A stretch of DNA of 64,000 bases from an uncultured Jannaschia sp. (GTDB taxonomy: Bacteria > Pseudomonadota > Alphaproteobacteria > Rhodobacterales > Rhodobacteraceae): assembly GCF_947503795.1 (NCBI RefSeq), contig NZ_CANNEZ010000003.1, forward strand, positions 434,436-498,435. Reading direction: 5' to 3'. Both the position numbers and the translations under genes were made by a program. The notes under the pieces are model-generated. The model did not search any database. It worked only from the letters and a program-made list of their open reading frames with translations, and was not told where the DNA came from. Every line of letters starts with the position of its first letter. Position 1 is the stretch's first letter. Of the stretch, positions 26,462 to 35,784 are shown piece by piece.

Positions 26462-27466
26462 CTACGTCACCGAATCGTGGACCTTCCGGAACAGCGTCGG
26501 CAGATCGCCGGGATCGAGCGGGCCGAAGCTGCCGCGATCGGGATTGCCCGCCATATCGGTCGTCATCACGTCCAGCGTCAGCGTGAAATGGGTGAAGCCA
26601 TGCGCCACCTCGCCCGCCCGAACCCAGTCGGCGGCGAAGGGCGGCGCGGGAGCGGGCGCTTCGGACCAGTCCGAGGTCGGAAAGCCGCGCGTCCCGCCCA
26701 GCAGGCCCTTCGGCGGCCGGATCTCGGTCAGCCAGTCAGCTCCGCGCCGGGCGACGTACACGAGGCCACGCCGTTCGGGTCGGGCCTTCTTCGGCAGCTT
26801 CCGGGGCAGGGTTGCTGCGATCCCCAATTGGCGACCCGCGCATCCCTCGGACAGGGGGCAGAGGATGCAGGCGGGCGACTTGGGCGTGCAGATCGTGGCC
26901 CCGAGGTCCATCACGGCCTGTGCGTGGTCGCCGGGCCGCGCCTCTGGGGTCATGGCCTCCGCGACCTCGCGGATCAGGGGCTTGGCGGCGGGAAGCGGCG
27001 TCTCGATCGCCTCGAGCCGGGTCATCACGCGTTCCACGTTGCCATCGACCACCACGGCGCGCCGCTGGAAGGCGATCGCGGCGATGGCGGCGGCGGTATA
27101 GGGGCCGATGCCCGGCAGGCGCAGAAGTTCGGCCTCGGTATCGGGAAACACGCCGCCGAGGTCGCGCGACACCATACGCGCACAGGCCAGAAGGTTGCGC
27201 GCCCGCGCATAGTAGCCGAGGCCCGCCCATGCGGCCATCACCTCGGCATCCTCGGCGGCGGCGAGGTCATCGACGCCGGGCCAGGTCCGCGTGAATGTCG
27301 CGAAATAGGCCTTCACCGCGGCGACGGTCGTCTGCTGGAGCATCACTTCGGACAGCCAGATGCGATAGGGGTCGGGACGCGCGTCCGAGCCGGGCGGCAC
27401 CCGCCACGGCAGGTCGCGGGCATGGCGGTCGTACCATGCGAGCAGCGCCGTCGATCTCTCACGCAT
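26462..27466 (-). CDS. mutY: A/G-specific adenine DNA glycosylase
   Basis: A 334-residue base-excision repair enzyme that removes adenine opposite 8-oxoguanine. Motifs: SEVMLQQTTV near residue 40, the helix-hairpin-helix LPGIGPYTAAAI with catalytic aspartate region VVDGNVERV, and the four iron-sulfur cysteines spaced C-x6-C-x2-C-x5-C in CTPKSPACILCPLSEGC. A C-terminal NUDIX-like domain follows (residues ~225-334). The start at 27466 lies directly before WYDRHARDLPWR, the normal MutY N-terminus. It is divergent from the DciA-like gene. Confidence 0.94.
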   Translation of the reverse strand: MRERSTALLAWYDRHARDLPWRVPPGSDARPDPYRIWLSEVMLQQTTVAAVKAYFATFTRTWPGVDDLAAAEDAEVMAAWAGLGYYARARNLLACARMVSRDLGGVFPDTEAELLRLPGIGPYTAAAIAAIAFQRRAVVVDGNVERVMTRLEAIETPLPAAKPLIREVAEAMTPEARPGDHAQAVMDLGATICTPKSPACILCPLSEGCAGRQLGIAATLPRKLPKKARPERRGLVYVARRGADWLTEIRPPKGLLGGTRGFPTSDWSEAPAPAPPFAADWVRAGEVAHGFTHFTLTLDVMTTDMAGNPDRGSFGPLDPGDLPTLFRKVHDSVT

Positions 27467-27533
27467 TGGTGACCGTCCCCCCTGTTCCCCGTCCCCGCAA
27501 CCCATGTAGGATGCCAGCCGACAGGAGACACCC

Positions 27534-28028
27534 ATGGCCGTGTATCGCAAGGGCGCCCGCCGCGTCTCGACGCTGGTGGAGCGCGACATCCGCAAGATGG
27601 GCGAGCGTCGCGGCTTCTCGGAGACGCGGCTCCTGACCCATTGGGCCGAGATCGCGGGCCCCGAGATCGCCGCCGTCAGCCGCCCGGTCAAGGTCGCGTT
27701 CCCGCGGCAGGGCTTCGGCGCGGTGCTGACGCTGCTGACCACCGGCGCGCAGGCCCCGATGCTGGACATGCGGCTTCCGGCGCTCCGCGAGAGGGTGAAC
27801 GCCTGCTACGGCTACGCCGCCATCAGCCGCATCGTCCTGACGCAGACCGCGCCCACGGGATTCGCCGAGGGGCAGGCCGCCTTCGCCCCCGCCCCCGCCG
27901 CGCGACCCGCGCCATCCCCCAAGACGGTCGAGAAGGCGCGCGCCACGACCGCGGGCGTATCCGATGACGGTCTGCGGACATCGCTTGAACGGCTCGCGAC
28001 CAATATCATATCGAGACCAAGCGCCTGA
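27534..28028 (+). CDS. DUF721 (DciA-like) protein
   Basis: A 164-residue protein of the DUF721 family, whose studied members (DciA) help load the replicative helicase DnaB. The N-terminal ~90 residues carry the domain (LLTHWAEIAGPEIAAVSRPVKV, then LDMRLPALRERVNACYGY). The C-terminus is a low-complexity Ala/Pro linker (residues ~110-135) and a short helix. It is divergent from mutY and followed 27 bases later by the DsbA-like gene, a common arrangement in Rhodobacterales. Confidence 0.85.
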   Translation: MAVYRKGARRVSTLVERDIRKMGERRGFSETRLLTHWAEIAGPEIAAVSRPVKVAFPRQGFGAVLTLLTTGAQAPMLDMRLPALRERVNACYGYAAISRIVLTQTAPTGFAEGQAAFAPAPAARPAPSPKTVEKARATTAGVSDDGLRTSLERLATNIISRPSA

Positions 28029-28055
28029 TCGCGCACAACGTTCCGGAGACCCCCG

Positions 28056-28706
28056 ATGATGCAACGACGCACCGCCCTGTCCCTTCTCGCCGTCGGCACC
28101 GCCGCGGGGGGCGCCTCGCTCTTCCTGACCCGGCCGGAGGGTCCGGCGGCCTTCGATCTGAGCGCGCGCGCGCAGGGCGCGATCGAGATCGAGGACATCA
28201 CGCTAGGCGATGCAAACGCACCGGTGAAGGTGGTCGAATATGCCAGCTACACCTGCCCGCATTGTGCCGCCTTCCACGAGGACACGTTCAAGGCGTTCAA
28301 GCGCGACTACATCGATACCGGCCGGGCGCATTTCACCTATCGGGAGGTGTTCTTCGACCGCTACGGCCTTTGGGCGGCGATGGTCGCGCGCTGCGCGGGC
28401 GCGGACCGCTATTTCGGCGTCTCCGACATCCTCTACCGCACGCAGAACGAATGGGCGCGCGCGGGTGATCCCGCCGCCGTGGCCGCCGCGCTCAAGCGCG
28501 TGGGCGCGCAGGCGGGGCTGGATGCGGCCGCCGTGGATGCCTGCCTGCAGGATGCCGAGATGGCCGAGAGCCTTGTCGCCTGGTACCAGACCAATGCTGA
28601 GCGCGACGGCGTCCGCTCGACCCCGTCTTTCCTGATCGATGGCGAGATGCATTCGGGCAACCTGAGCCTTGCGCAACTGGGCCAGTTGATCGACGACGCG
28701 AGCTGA
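28056..28706 (+). CDS. DsbA-family thiol-disulfide oxidoreductase, exported
   Basis: A 216-residue protein with an N-terminal signal or anchor containing a twin arginine (MQRRTALSLLAVG; Tat export possible but weak). It has a thioredoxin fold with the active site CPHC at residues 67-70 in YASYTCPHCAAFH, an inserted helical domain, and the cis-proline in RSTPSFLIDG. It probably forms or isomerises disulfides in the periplasm. The end is 16 bases from the convergent lpxK stop. Confidence 0.88.
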   Translation: MMQRRTALSLLAVGTAAGGASLFLTRPEGPAAFDLSARAQGAIEIEDITLGDANAPVKVVEYASYTCPHCAAFHEDTFKAFKRDYIDTGRAHFTYREVFFDRYGLWAAMVARCAGADRYFGVSDILYRTQNEWARAGDPAAVAAALKRVGAQAGLDAAAVDACLQDAEMAESLVAWYQTNAERDGVRSTPSFLIDGEMHSGNLSLAQLGQLIDDAS

Positions 28707-28722
28707 CCGCACCGCGGGGCGA

Positions 28723-29691
28723 CTAGAGGCCCAGCGTCGCGAGCCTGGCGTCGAGGTCGCTCCAGTCTTCCAGCCGGAGGCGCACCGGGATCGTCATGAC
28801 CCGGCCTCGCAAGCTCGGCGGCAGTCGGACGGCATCCTTCTCGGTGGTGACGGGCTGGGCCGAAAGCCGCGCCGCCCGGTCGCCCAAGCGGCGCAGAAGC
28901 GCTGGGGTCAGCGGCTGGTGATCGCCCAGCGCCTCGGTCCCGCGAATGTCGGCACCCAGCTCGCGCAGCGTGTCAAAGAATTTCTCGGGCCGCCCGATGC
29001 CCGCGAAGGCGAAGACCGGTAGCCCGGTCCAGTCCATGCCCGTGCCGAGCGGCTCCAGCCGTCCGCGCAGGCGCGGCGGCGGCTCGGGCAGGACCAGCGC
29101 CGCCTGCTGGTCCGGCGATCCGATCGAAAGCGTCAGATCCGCCCGCGCAAGGCCCGTCGCCACCGGCTCCCGCAGGGGCCCGGCCGGCAGGATGCGGCCA
29201 TTGCCGAAGCCCGCGCCCGTATCGACCACGACGATGGACAGATCCTTCGCCACCGACGGGTTCTGGAACCCGTCGTCCAGAAGGACGACCGCGGCCCCGC
29301 CCGCGACGGCAGCGCGCGCGCCCTCCGCCCGGTCGCGGGCGACCCAAACCGGCGCGAAGGCCGCCATCAGGAGCGGTTCGTCCCCGACCTCGCCCGCCTC
29401 GTGGCGCATGGGATCGACACGCACAGGGCCCTTCAGCGACCCGCCATAGCCGCGCGACACGATTCCGACCGCGACGCCCCGCGCCACCAGCCGCTCGGCC
29501 AGGGCGATGACGGTCGGTGTCTTGCCCGCCCCGCCCGCCGTCAGGTTGCCGACGCAGATCACCGGCACGCCGACCGGGGCGCCGGTCCGCGCGACCCGGC
29601 GCGCCGTCGCGGCGGCATAGAGCGCGCCCAGCGGGGCCAGAAGCGTCGCAGCCACGCCCGGCGGACGCGACCAGAAGCCGGGCGCCCGCAT
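28723..29691 (-). CDS. lpxK: Tetraacyldisaccharide 4'-kinase
   Basis: A 322-residue lipid A enzyme that phosphorylates the 4' position of the disaccharide precursor on the inner membrane. It has the N-terminal amphipathic membrane-binding start, the P-loop [21 protein letters not shown], the SRGYGG motif, DDGFQNP, and TTEKDAVRL near the C-terminus. The ATG overlaps the waaA stop (ATGA), so lipid A phosphorylation and Kdo transfer are translated together. Confidence 0.93.
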   Translation of the reverse strand: MRAPGFWSRPPGVAATLLAPLGALYAAATARRVARTGAPVGVPVICVGNLTAGGAGKTPTVIALAERLVARGVAVGIVSRGYGGSLKGPVRVDPMRHEAGEVGDEPLLMAAFAPVWVARDRAEGARAAVAGGAAVVLLDDGFQNPSVAKDLSIVVVDTGAGFGNGRILPAGPLREPVATGLARADLTLSIGSPDQQAALVLPEPPPRLRGRLEPLGTGMDWTGLPVFAFAGIGRPEKFFDTLRELGADIRGTEALGDHQPLTPALLRRLGDRAARLSAQPVTTEKDAVRLPPSLRGRVMTIPVRLRLEDWSDLDARLATLGL

Positions 29692-30977
29692 CAGGCGGCG
29701 CCGTCGAGAATGGCGAAGAGCAGGTCCATCGCCCGCTCGGTCACGTCGGCACCGGCCGAACAGACCTCCCATGCGGCATGGGCCAGACGCGCCGCCTCGT
29801 CGGGCTCCAGCGTGCGCGCGATGGCAGGGCCGAGCGCGTCGCCATCTCCCACGGCGCGGGTCGCTGATGCCTCGGTCAGGCGACCGTAGATATCCGCGAA
29901 GTTGTGGATATGGGGGCCGTGGACGATCGCGCTGCCGAGAGCGGCGGGCTCGAACGGATTATGCCCTCCGATCTCGACCATGGAACCGCCGACGAAGGAG
30001 ACGGGGCAGAGGCGATACCAGAGACCCATCTCACCCATCGTATCGGCGACGTAGACCTCGGTGTCGGGGGTGATGTCCTCGTCCTTCGAGCGCTGCGCGA
30101 CCTTCCAGCCGCCATCGCGGAAGATCGCCGCGACCCCGTCGCCCCGCTCGGGATGACGAGGGGCGACGACCAGCATCAGCTTGTGCCACGAGCGACGCGC
30201 GACCGAATGCGCCAACGCCGCCATCTCGTCCTCGCCGGGGTGGGTGGACGCGGCCAGCCAGACCGGGCGCCCGGCCAGCAGCCCGGCCAGCCGCACCCGC
30301 TCGGCCTCGTCATGGGGCAGGGCGGCGGACCCCTCCTTCAGGGTGCCGGTCACCTCCAGCCGCTCGATCGGCAGGCCCAGATCGGTCAGCCGCCGCGCGG
30401 TCTCGGTCTCCTGCGCCTGAACATGGTCGATGCGGTGCATCAACGCCCGCGCCGCCCCCTTGAGATAGCGCCAGCGTCCGTGCGCCGCCGCCGTCATCCG
30501 GGCGTTGATCAACGTGATCGGGATGCGGCGGAGATGCGCCTCGTAGATCAGGGCGGGCCAGATCTCGCCCTCGGCCAGGACCACCACGGTCGGGGCCCAG
30601 TGGTCGAGGAAACGGCGCACCCAGGGGCGAACGTCGAGCGGGACGAACTGGTGGACCGTGCGCGGCGGCAGGCGATCCGCCAGCACGCCCGCGCTGGTCA
30701 CGGTGCCGGTCGTCACGAGGAACGACAGGTCCGGCTGCTCCTCGCCCATGCGGCGGATCATCTCGAGGACGGACACGCTCTCGCCGACGCTGGCGGCGTG
30801 GATCCACATCAGCTGGCCGTCGGGCCGGGCCTTCGACGGGATGCCGCGCCGCTCCTCCAGCCGCTCGGCGCTCTCCTTGCCCGCGGCAAGGCGGCGCTTG
30901 AGCATCCGCTCGCCGAAGCCCGTCGCGCGGTTCGACCAGGCCAGATACGCCGACAGCGCGACGGAGCGCGGAAGCAT
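29691..30977 (-). CDS. waaA: Kdo transferase (3-deoxy-D-manno-octulosonic acid transferase)
   Basis: A 428-residue GT-B (GT30) enzyme that adds Kdo to lipid A precursor using CMP-Kdo, the product of the kpsF-kdsB-kdsA cassette at 22-24.5 kb. It has an N-terminal membrane segment, catalytic glutamate in [34 protein letters not shown], and [17 protein letters not shown]. The start at 30977 lies five bases after the DUF4170 stop, making DUF4170-waaA-lpxK one operon. Confidence 0.93.
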   Translation of the reverse strand: MLPRSVALSAYLAWSNRATGFGERMLKRRLAAGKESAERLEERRGIPSKARPDGQLMWIHAASVGESVSVLEMIRRMGEEQPDLSFLVTTGTVTSAGVLADRLPPRTVHQFVPLDVRPWVRRFLDHWAPTVVVLAEGEIWPALIYEAHLRRIPITLINARMTAAAHGRWRYLKGAARALMHRIDHVQAQETETARRLTDLGLPIERLEVTGTLKEGSAALPHDEAERVRLAGLLAGRPVWLAASTHPGEDEMAALAHSVARRSWHKLMLVVAPRHPERGDGVAAIFRDGGWKVAQRSKDEDITPDTEVYVADTMGEMGLWYRLCPVSFVGGSMVEIGGHNPFEPAALGSAIVHGPHIHNFADIYGRLTEASATRAVGDGDALGPAIARTLEPDEAARLAHAAWEVCSAGADVTERAMDLLFAILDGAA

Positions 30978-30981
30978 GGTC

Positions 30982-31224
30982 TCAGCCCAGCTCCTCGGTG
31001 GGCGAGGCGGCCGTCTCCTCGTCGCGCAGGCGGTGGATATGCGCGATGAAATAGCGCGCATGTGCATTATCGACGGTCCGGTGGGCGGCGCCCTTCCAGG
31101 CGTCGTAGGCGGACGCGTAATCGGGGTACATTCCGACGATGTCGATCTTCTCGACATCGGCGAACTGGGTCGAGCCGGGATTGATCAGCTCGCCGCCGAA
31201 GACGAGGTGCAGGCGCTGGACCAT
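30982..31224 (-). CDS. DUF4170 small protein
   Basis: An 80-residue soluble protein with the DUF4170 pattern: LHLVFGGELINPG, then VGMYPDYASAYDAWKGAAHRT and YFIAHIHRL. No function is known. It lies directly upstream of waaA with only four bases between stop and start, which ties it to lipopolysaccharide core synthesis or its regulation. The ATG at 31224 is supported by GGAGG a few bases upstream (the complement of CCTCC at 31232-31236). Confidence 0.85.
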   Translation of the reverse strand: MVQRLHLVFGGELINPGSTQFADVEKIDIVGMYPDYASAYDAWKGAAHRTVDNAHARYFIAHIHRLRDEETAASPTEELG

Positions 31225-31289
31225 GACGGGCCTCCTGTTGGACGTGATGCGATGTCCCTAGCGCAGGCGCGGGCGGGGGTGAACCGGCA

Positions 31290-32081
31290 TCACGCCAGTC
31301 CGGCGATCATCGCGGCCTGAACCGAGGGCGTCCCGGCGACGACGCCGTCGACCTGCGGGTGCGCATTGTTGAAGCGCAGCGCGGCACCGCGCCGGTCGTG
31401 GACGGTGCCGCCCGCCTCGGCCACGATGAGGGCGCCCGACGCGATGTCCCACTCCCAACTGGGCCGAAGGGTCAGCATCGCGTCGAACCGCCCTTCGGCC
31501 ACCAGTGCCAGGCGGTAGGCCAGCGAGGGCACGAAGCCCGCCTTGACCGGCGGCCGGCCCGCGCGCCAGCGGTCGGGGTGGAAGTTGGCCTTGGCCCCCA
31601 GCACCCGCGCGCCGTCCCAGCCGTCCCGCCCCGAGGGCGCTATGGTGCACCCGTTGCGGGTCGCGCCGTGACCGCGTGCCGCGACATACATTCGGTCCTT
31701 CAGGGGCAGGTGGATCGCGGCAGCATGCGGCACCCCGTCCTCGACCACGGCAAGCGCGTGGCTGAAGCTTGTCTCGCCCGCGATGAAGGCACGGGTGCCG
31801 TCGATCGGGTCGACGACGAACACGCGCCGCCGCTCCAACCGCTCGGGGCCGTCGGGGCTTTCCTCGGACAGCCAGCCATAGTCGGGCCGCGCCGCTGTCA
31901 GCATGTCGCGGAGCATCGCGTCGATCTCGAGATCGGCCTCGGTCACCGGACCTTGGCCTTCGCCCTTGTCCCAGCATTCGGGGCCGGTTCCGAAATGACG
32001 ACGTGCGATCGCGCCCGCGGCACGGGCGGCCTCTTCCAGAAGCGCGGCATCGTCGGGGGCGGCGCGGTCACTCGCCGGCAA
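31290..32081 (-). CDS. Inositol-monophosphatase-fold phosphatase (CysQ-like), TTG start
   Basis: A 263-residue metal-dependent phosphatase. Motifs: EADLEID, DPIDGTRAFI with the metal aspartates, and WEWDIASGALIVAEAGG. CysQ-type enzymes hydrolyse 3'-phosphoadenosine 5'-phosphate; inositol-1-phosphatase activity is the alternative. The start is unusual. In this frame a stop codon occurs six bases before the only usable start, a TTG at 32081, which is preceded by GAGGGG inside the end of pmbA. The gene overlaps pmbA by 14 bases, so the two are coupled. Confidence 0.86.
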   Translation of the reverse strand: MPASDRAAPDDAALLEEAARAAGAIARRHFGTGPECWDKGEGQGPVTEADLEIDAMLRDMLTAARPDYGWLSEESPDGPERLERRRVFVVDPIDGTRAFIAGETSFSHALAVVEDGVPHAAAIHLPLKDRMYVAARGHGATRNGCTIAPSGRDGWDGARVLGAKANFHPDRWRAGRPPVKAGFVPSLAYRLALVAEGRFDAMLTLRPSWEWDIASGALIVAEAGGTVHDRRGAALRFNNAHPQVDGVVAGTPSVQAAMIAGLA

Positions 32082-33411
32082 TCGTCAGCCCCTCGACCAG
32101 CAGCGACGGCACCTGCCGTCCGACCCAGCCCCGCGCGTCGTTCGCCGGGACGATGCGGCGCAGCATGTCGCGCAGATTGCCCGCGACGGTGCATTCATTG
32201 ACCGGGCGGACGATCTCGCCGTTCTCGACCCAGAAGCCCGACGCCCCGCGCGAATAGTCGCCCGTGGTCGGATTGATCGAGGAGCCGATCATCGAGGTGA
32301 TCAGAAGGCCGGTGCCCATCTCGGCCAAGAGGTCGTCGCGCGTGCGGTTGCCCGGCGTCAGGACCACATTGCCCGAAGAGGGCGCGGGCGGCGCCGATGT
32401 GCCGCGCGACGCGTTGCCGGTCGAGCCCAGTCCCAGCTTGCGCCCCGTCGCGAGGTCCAGAACCCAGCCCTGCAGCACGCCGTCCCGCACCAGGTCGCGG
32501 CGTCCGACTGGCAGGCCCTCGCCGTCGAAGGGGCGCGAGCCCGAGATGCGGGGCATCGACGGATCCTCGGTCAGCGACAGCCCGTTCGGCAGCACCGGCT
32601 CGCCCATCGCGTCGCGCAGGAAGCTGGCGCCTCGCGCGATGCTGGAGCCGTTGATCGCGCCCAGAAGGTGGCCGATCAGGCCGCCCGCGACCCGTTCGTC
32701 ATAGACGACCGGCACCGCGCCGGTCGGCGGCTTGATGGCGCCTTTGCGTGCCACGGTGCGTTCGGCGGCAATGCGGCCCACGGTCTCGGGGTCGTCCAGA
32801 TCGGCACAGTGAATGCGACTGTCGCCATAGTAATCCCGCTCCATCCCGGTGCCTTCGCCGGTGATCGCCACGCAGGAGAGCGAGGTCGCGGTGCGGCGGT
32901 ATCCGCCCTCGAACCCGTTGGTCGCGGCGAGATGGATGCGGCGGTCGCCGACGCCCGCGCCCGCCGCCGAAACCTGCGAGATGCCGTCGACGGCCAGCGC
33001 GGCGGCCTCGGCCCGCGCGGCCATGTCCTGCAACTCGGCGGGCGACAGCGGCTCGGCCGGATCGACGAGATCCAGCGCGGCGACGTCCCAGTCCCGCGCC
33101 AGCTGATCGGGATCGGCTAGCCCGCAATTGGGATCCTCGGGCGCCTCGCGGGCCATGGCAACGGCACGCTCGGCCATGCGGGCCATCGTTTCCGGGCGCG
33201 TGTCGCTGGCCGAGACGCAGGCCTGCCGCCGCCCGAGCAGGACGCGCAACCCGATCTCGACGCCCTCGGAGCGTTCGGCATGTTCGAGTTTGCCCTTCAG
33301 AACGTCGATGGACACGGACGTCCCGTCGACGGCCAGCGCGTCCGCGGCCTCGGCCCCGGCGGCGCGGGCCGCGTGCAGAAGGTCGCGGGTCAGGTCGGAG
33401 AGGTCGGTCAT
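32068..33411 (-). CDS. pmbA: TldD/PmbA family protein (PmbA/TldE-like)
   Basis: A 447-residue cytoplasmic protein of the TldD/TldE pair, a heterodimeric metalloprotease that matures microcins and degrades peptides. It lacks the HExxxH zinc motif of TldD, so it is the PmbA (TldE) partner. Landmarks are VSIDVLKGKLEHAERSEG, a central TNGFEGGYRRT, and the C-terminal NPTTGDYSRGASGFWVENGEI, typical of the family. No tldD is present in the window. The downstream CysQ-like gene is coupled. Confidence 0.9.
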   Translation of the reverse strand: MTDLSDLTRDLLHAARAAGAEAADALAVDGTSVSIDVLKGKLEHAERSEGVEIGLRVLLGRRQACVSASDTRPETMARMAERAVAMAREAPEDPNCGLADPDQLARDWDVAALDLVDPAEPLSPAELQDMAARAEAAALAVDGISQVSAAGAGVGDRRIHLAATNGFEGGYRRTATSLSCVAITGEGTGMERDYYGDSRIHCADLDDPETVGRIAAERTVARKGAIKPPTGAVPVVYDERVAGGLIGHLLGAINGSSIARGASFLRDAMGEPVLPNGLSLTEDPSMPRISGSRPFDGEGLPVGRRDLVRDGVLQGWVLDLATGRKLGLGSTGNASRGTSAPPAPSSGNVVLTPGNRTRDDLLAEMGTGLLITSMIGSSINPTTGDYSRGASGFWVENGEIVRPVNECTVAGNLRDMLRRIVPANDARGWVGRQVPSLLVEGLTIAGE

Positions 33412-33460
33412 CGGGTCACTCGCATCGGGGCGTCGGTCCCTGCGAGGTAGTCCGGCGGAC

Positions 33461-33483
33461 GGCCCCCCACAAGGCGGGGGGCC
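33461..33483 (-). terminator. GC hairpin after the DUF2125 gene
   Basis: GGCCCCCC, a seven-base loop, GGGGGGCC. It lies 13 bases beyond the stop of the minus-strand DUF2125 gene and before pmbA. No U-run follows, so it is a candidate terminator or mRNA-stabilising hairpin. Confidence 0.4.
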
Positions 33484-33495
33484 GGATCTCGCGGG

Positions 33496-34965
33496 TCAGC
33501 GAAGCGGCATGCCGTTGGCCGAAATGCCGCCGCCGGGCGTGAACTCGATGGTGGATTCGAGCTGGTCGTCGCCCACGGGCCGCGCCACAGCCCCCGCCAT
33601 GCCCCGGATGAAGCCCGCGTTCTGGGCGGGCACGAAACCGAGGGCCACCAGCGCGTCGAGCAGGGCGTTGCCGCCGTCGAGCGCGAGGTTCACCGTGCCG
33701 ACCGGCTGGCTGGGGTCGGGTGTCGGGAAGGTCACGGCACCATCGGCGCGCAGCTCGGCGCCCGCGACCGTCAGCCGGATCTCGTCGATGGTGGCCGATT
33801 TCAGCTCGCCCGGAGGGCCGCCGAGTGCCGCCATGGCCTCGGGGTCGCCGAAGATGTCGGCCGTCATCACCGCGCTTCCGTCGACATCGACGATCAGGGT
33901 CGCAGGCTCGCGCGGCAATTGTCCCGTCGGATCGAAAAGCGACCAGAGCGCGTCGTCCACCACGAGGTTCATCATCGCGATATCGAGGCCGAAGGGCCGC
34001 TCCTCCGGGCCCGCACCGATGGGCATCGCGAAGCCGGAGCGGAGTTCGTCCATCGAGATCGCGATCGGCAGCGGAAATTGCGGCACCTGCGCGGTCAACT
34101 GCCCGCCGGTCGAGGCGACCGTGTAGCCCAGCTTTTCGGTGGTCAGGTCGATGTCGATGCTGCCCGCTTCCGATGTCCCGTCGATCTGGAGCGGGCCCGA
34201 GCTGCCGGTGCCCGCGACCGACAGCGTGCTGCCCGTATGCTTAATGGCGCCGCCATAGGTCAGGCCGAGATCCGAAAGCGAGGCGCCCGGCTCGACCGTA
34301 CCCTCGCCGTAATCGCCTGCAAAGGATGAGGTGATGCCGGTCATCTCGTAGGTCACGTCCATCGCGTCCTCGCCCTCGACACCGACGATCACCGCCATGG
34401 CCGAGGCCGTCAGGTCCTGAACGAACGATGTCGCTGAACCGCCCTGGCCCGAGGTGTAGGTCGAAGCGATGTCGCGCATGGTCATCGAGACGGCCGTTTC
34501 CTCCTGGTTCTCGGTCTCGGGGACGTCGAAGACATAGGCGAAGGCATCGGCCGTCATGTCGTAGGTCCGGCCCGCGCCCGCCTCGCGGATCACGAGGTCC
34601 GTACCGGTGAAGGTCATCTCGCCGCTCTGGGTGATGGTCTCGTCGTCGACGGTCGTCGTCGTCTCGAAGGGGATGCGCTCCGGGATCTCGACCGTCAGGC
34701 TGCCGTCGGATTGCTCGATCAGGCGGATCGGGCCGACGCCGCTGCTGGTCATCTCGGCCCCGGCGAGGTCGCTGCCGAGCTGTACGCCCTCGAGCGTCAG
34801 CACGCCGCCTTCGTAGCTTTCGCTGGTGGCGGTCAGCTGGCCGCCGAAGCGCTCGTAGAGCGCCTGCCAATCGGCCCAGACCGCTTCGGCGCTCAGATCT
34901 GCCCAAGCGGCAGGGGCCGTGGTCAGGAGGAGTGCGGCGGCGCCGGCGGCGGCATGTCTCGACAT
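33496..34965 (-). CDS. DUF2125 exported protein
   Basis: A 489-residue protein with a Sec signal peptide cleaved after AAWA (about residue 22). The rest is rich in beta-strand-like repeats, Thr, Ser, Gly and acidic residues, matching the DUF2125 family of alphaproteobacterial periplasmic or outer-membrane-associated proteins. Features include LSAEAVWADWQALYERFGG just after the signal, and the C-terminal STIEFTPGGGISANGMPLR. Function is unknown. It is divergent from the SDR gene; the start at 34965 has GGAAGG-type pairing upstream. Confidence 0.8.
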   Translation of the reverse strand: MSRHAAAGAAALLLTTAPAAWADLSAEAVWADWQALYERFGGQLTATSESYEGGVLTLEGVQLGSDLAGAEMTSSGVGPIRLIEQSDGSLTVEIPERIPFETTTTVDDETITQSGEMTFTGTDLVIREAGAGRTYDMTADAFAYVFDVPETENQEETAVSMTMRDIASTYTSGQGGSATSFVQDLTASAMAVIVGVEGEDAMDVTYEMTGITSSFAGDYGEGTVEPGASLSDLGLTYGGAIKHTGSTLSVAGTGSSGPLQIDGTSEAGSIDIDLTTEKLGYTVASTGGQLTAQVPQFPLPIAISMDELRSGFAMPIGAGPEERPFGLDIAMMNLVVDDALWSLFDPTGQLPREPATLIVDVDGSAVMTADIFGDPEAMAALGGPPGELKSATIDEIRLTVAGAELRADGAVTFPTPDPSQPVGTVNLALDGGNALLDALVALGFVPAQNAGFIRGMAGAVARPVGDDQLESTIEFTPGGGISANGMPLR

Positions 34966-35037
34966 GGGGAAACCTTCCTGTTGGAATACGAGCCAGAGCA
35001 TTTCCGACCCCGGAGCCGGGGTCAACCGGAGGTCGAA

Positions 35038-35784
35038 ATGAGCCCAGTCCTGACAGATCGCACCGTCCTGATCACCGGCGCCTCGCGCGGCATCGGCGCG
35101 GCCGCGGCCCGTGCCTTCGCCGAAGCCGGCGCGAATGTCGTGCTCTGCGCCCGGAGCACCGATCCCATCGCCGATCTAGCGGGAGAGATCGGCGCGCGCG
35201 CGCTGGCCGTGCCCTGCGACGTGGCCCGCTGGCACGAGGTGGCGACCGCGGTCGACGCCGCCCGCTCGACCTTCGGGTCGCTCGATGTCGTGATCGCCAA
35301 CGCGGGCATGATCGAGCCGATCGGACCCTTGGCCGAGAGCGATCCCGAGGCCTGGGGCGCCGCGATCGACGTCAACCTCAAGGGGGTCTACCACGTGCTG
35401 CGCGCGGCGTTGCCGGTGATGCCGGTGGGCGGGACGGCGATCACCATCTCGTCGGGGGCGGCGCATCGCGCGCTGGCGGGCTGGTCGCAATACTGCACCT
35501 CGAAGGCCGGGGCGAAGATGCTGACCGAGGCGGCCCATGCCGAACACGGCGACAGCCTGCGGATCATGGGTCTGTCGCCCGGCACGGTGGCCACGCAGAT
35601 GCAGCGCGAGATCAAGGCGTCGGGCATCGGCCCCGTGGCGCAGCTCGACTGGTCGGACCATATCCCGCCCGAATGGGTGGCCCGCGCGCTGATCTGGATG
35701 TGCGGCCCCGATGCGGATGTCCATAAGGGCACCGAACTCAGCCTGCGCGACGAGGATCTGCGCGCCCGGATCGGCCTCGCGTGA
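35038..35784 (+). CDS. Short-chain dehydrogenase/reductase
   Basis: A 248-residue Rossmann enzyme: TGASRGIGAA (NAD(P) binding), IANAG, and the catalytic set with serine in ITISSGAAH and YCTSK (Tyr-x3-Lys). The start ATG at 35038 has GGAGG five bases upstream. The stop overlaps the GTG of the crotonase-like gene, so the two are co-translated and probably act on the same acyl substrate. The specific substrate cannot be told from sequence. Confidence 0.9.
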   Translation: MSPVLTDRTVLITGASRGIGAAAARAFAEAGANVVLCARSTDPIADLAGEIGARALAVPCDVARWHEVATAVDAARSTFGSLDVVIANAGMIEPIGPLAESDPEAWGAAIDVNLKGVYHVLRAALPVMPVGGTAITISSGAAHRALAGWSQYCTSKAGAKMLTEAAHAEHGDSLRIMGLSPGTVATQMQREIKASGIGPVAQLDWSDHIPPEWVARALIWMCGPDADVHKGTELSLRDEDLRARIGLA

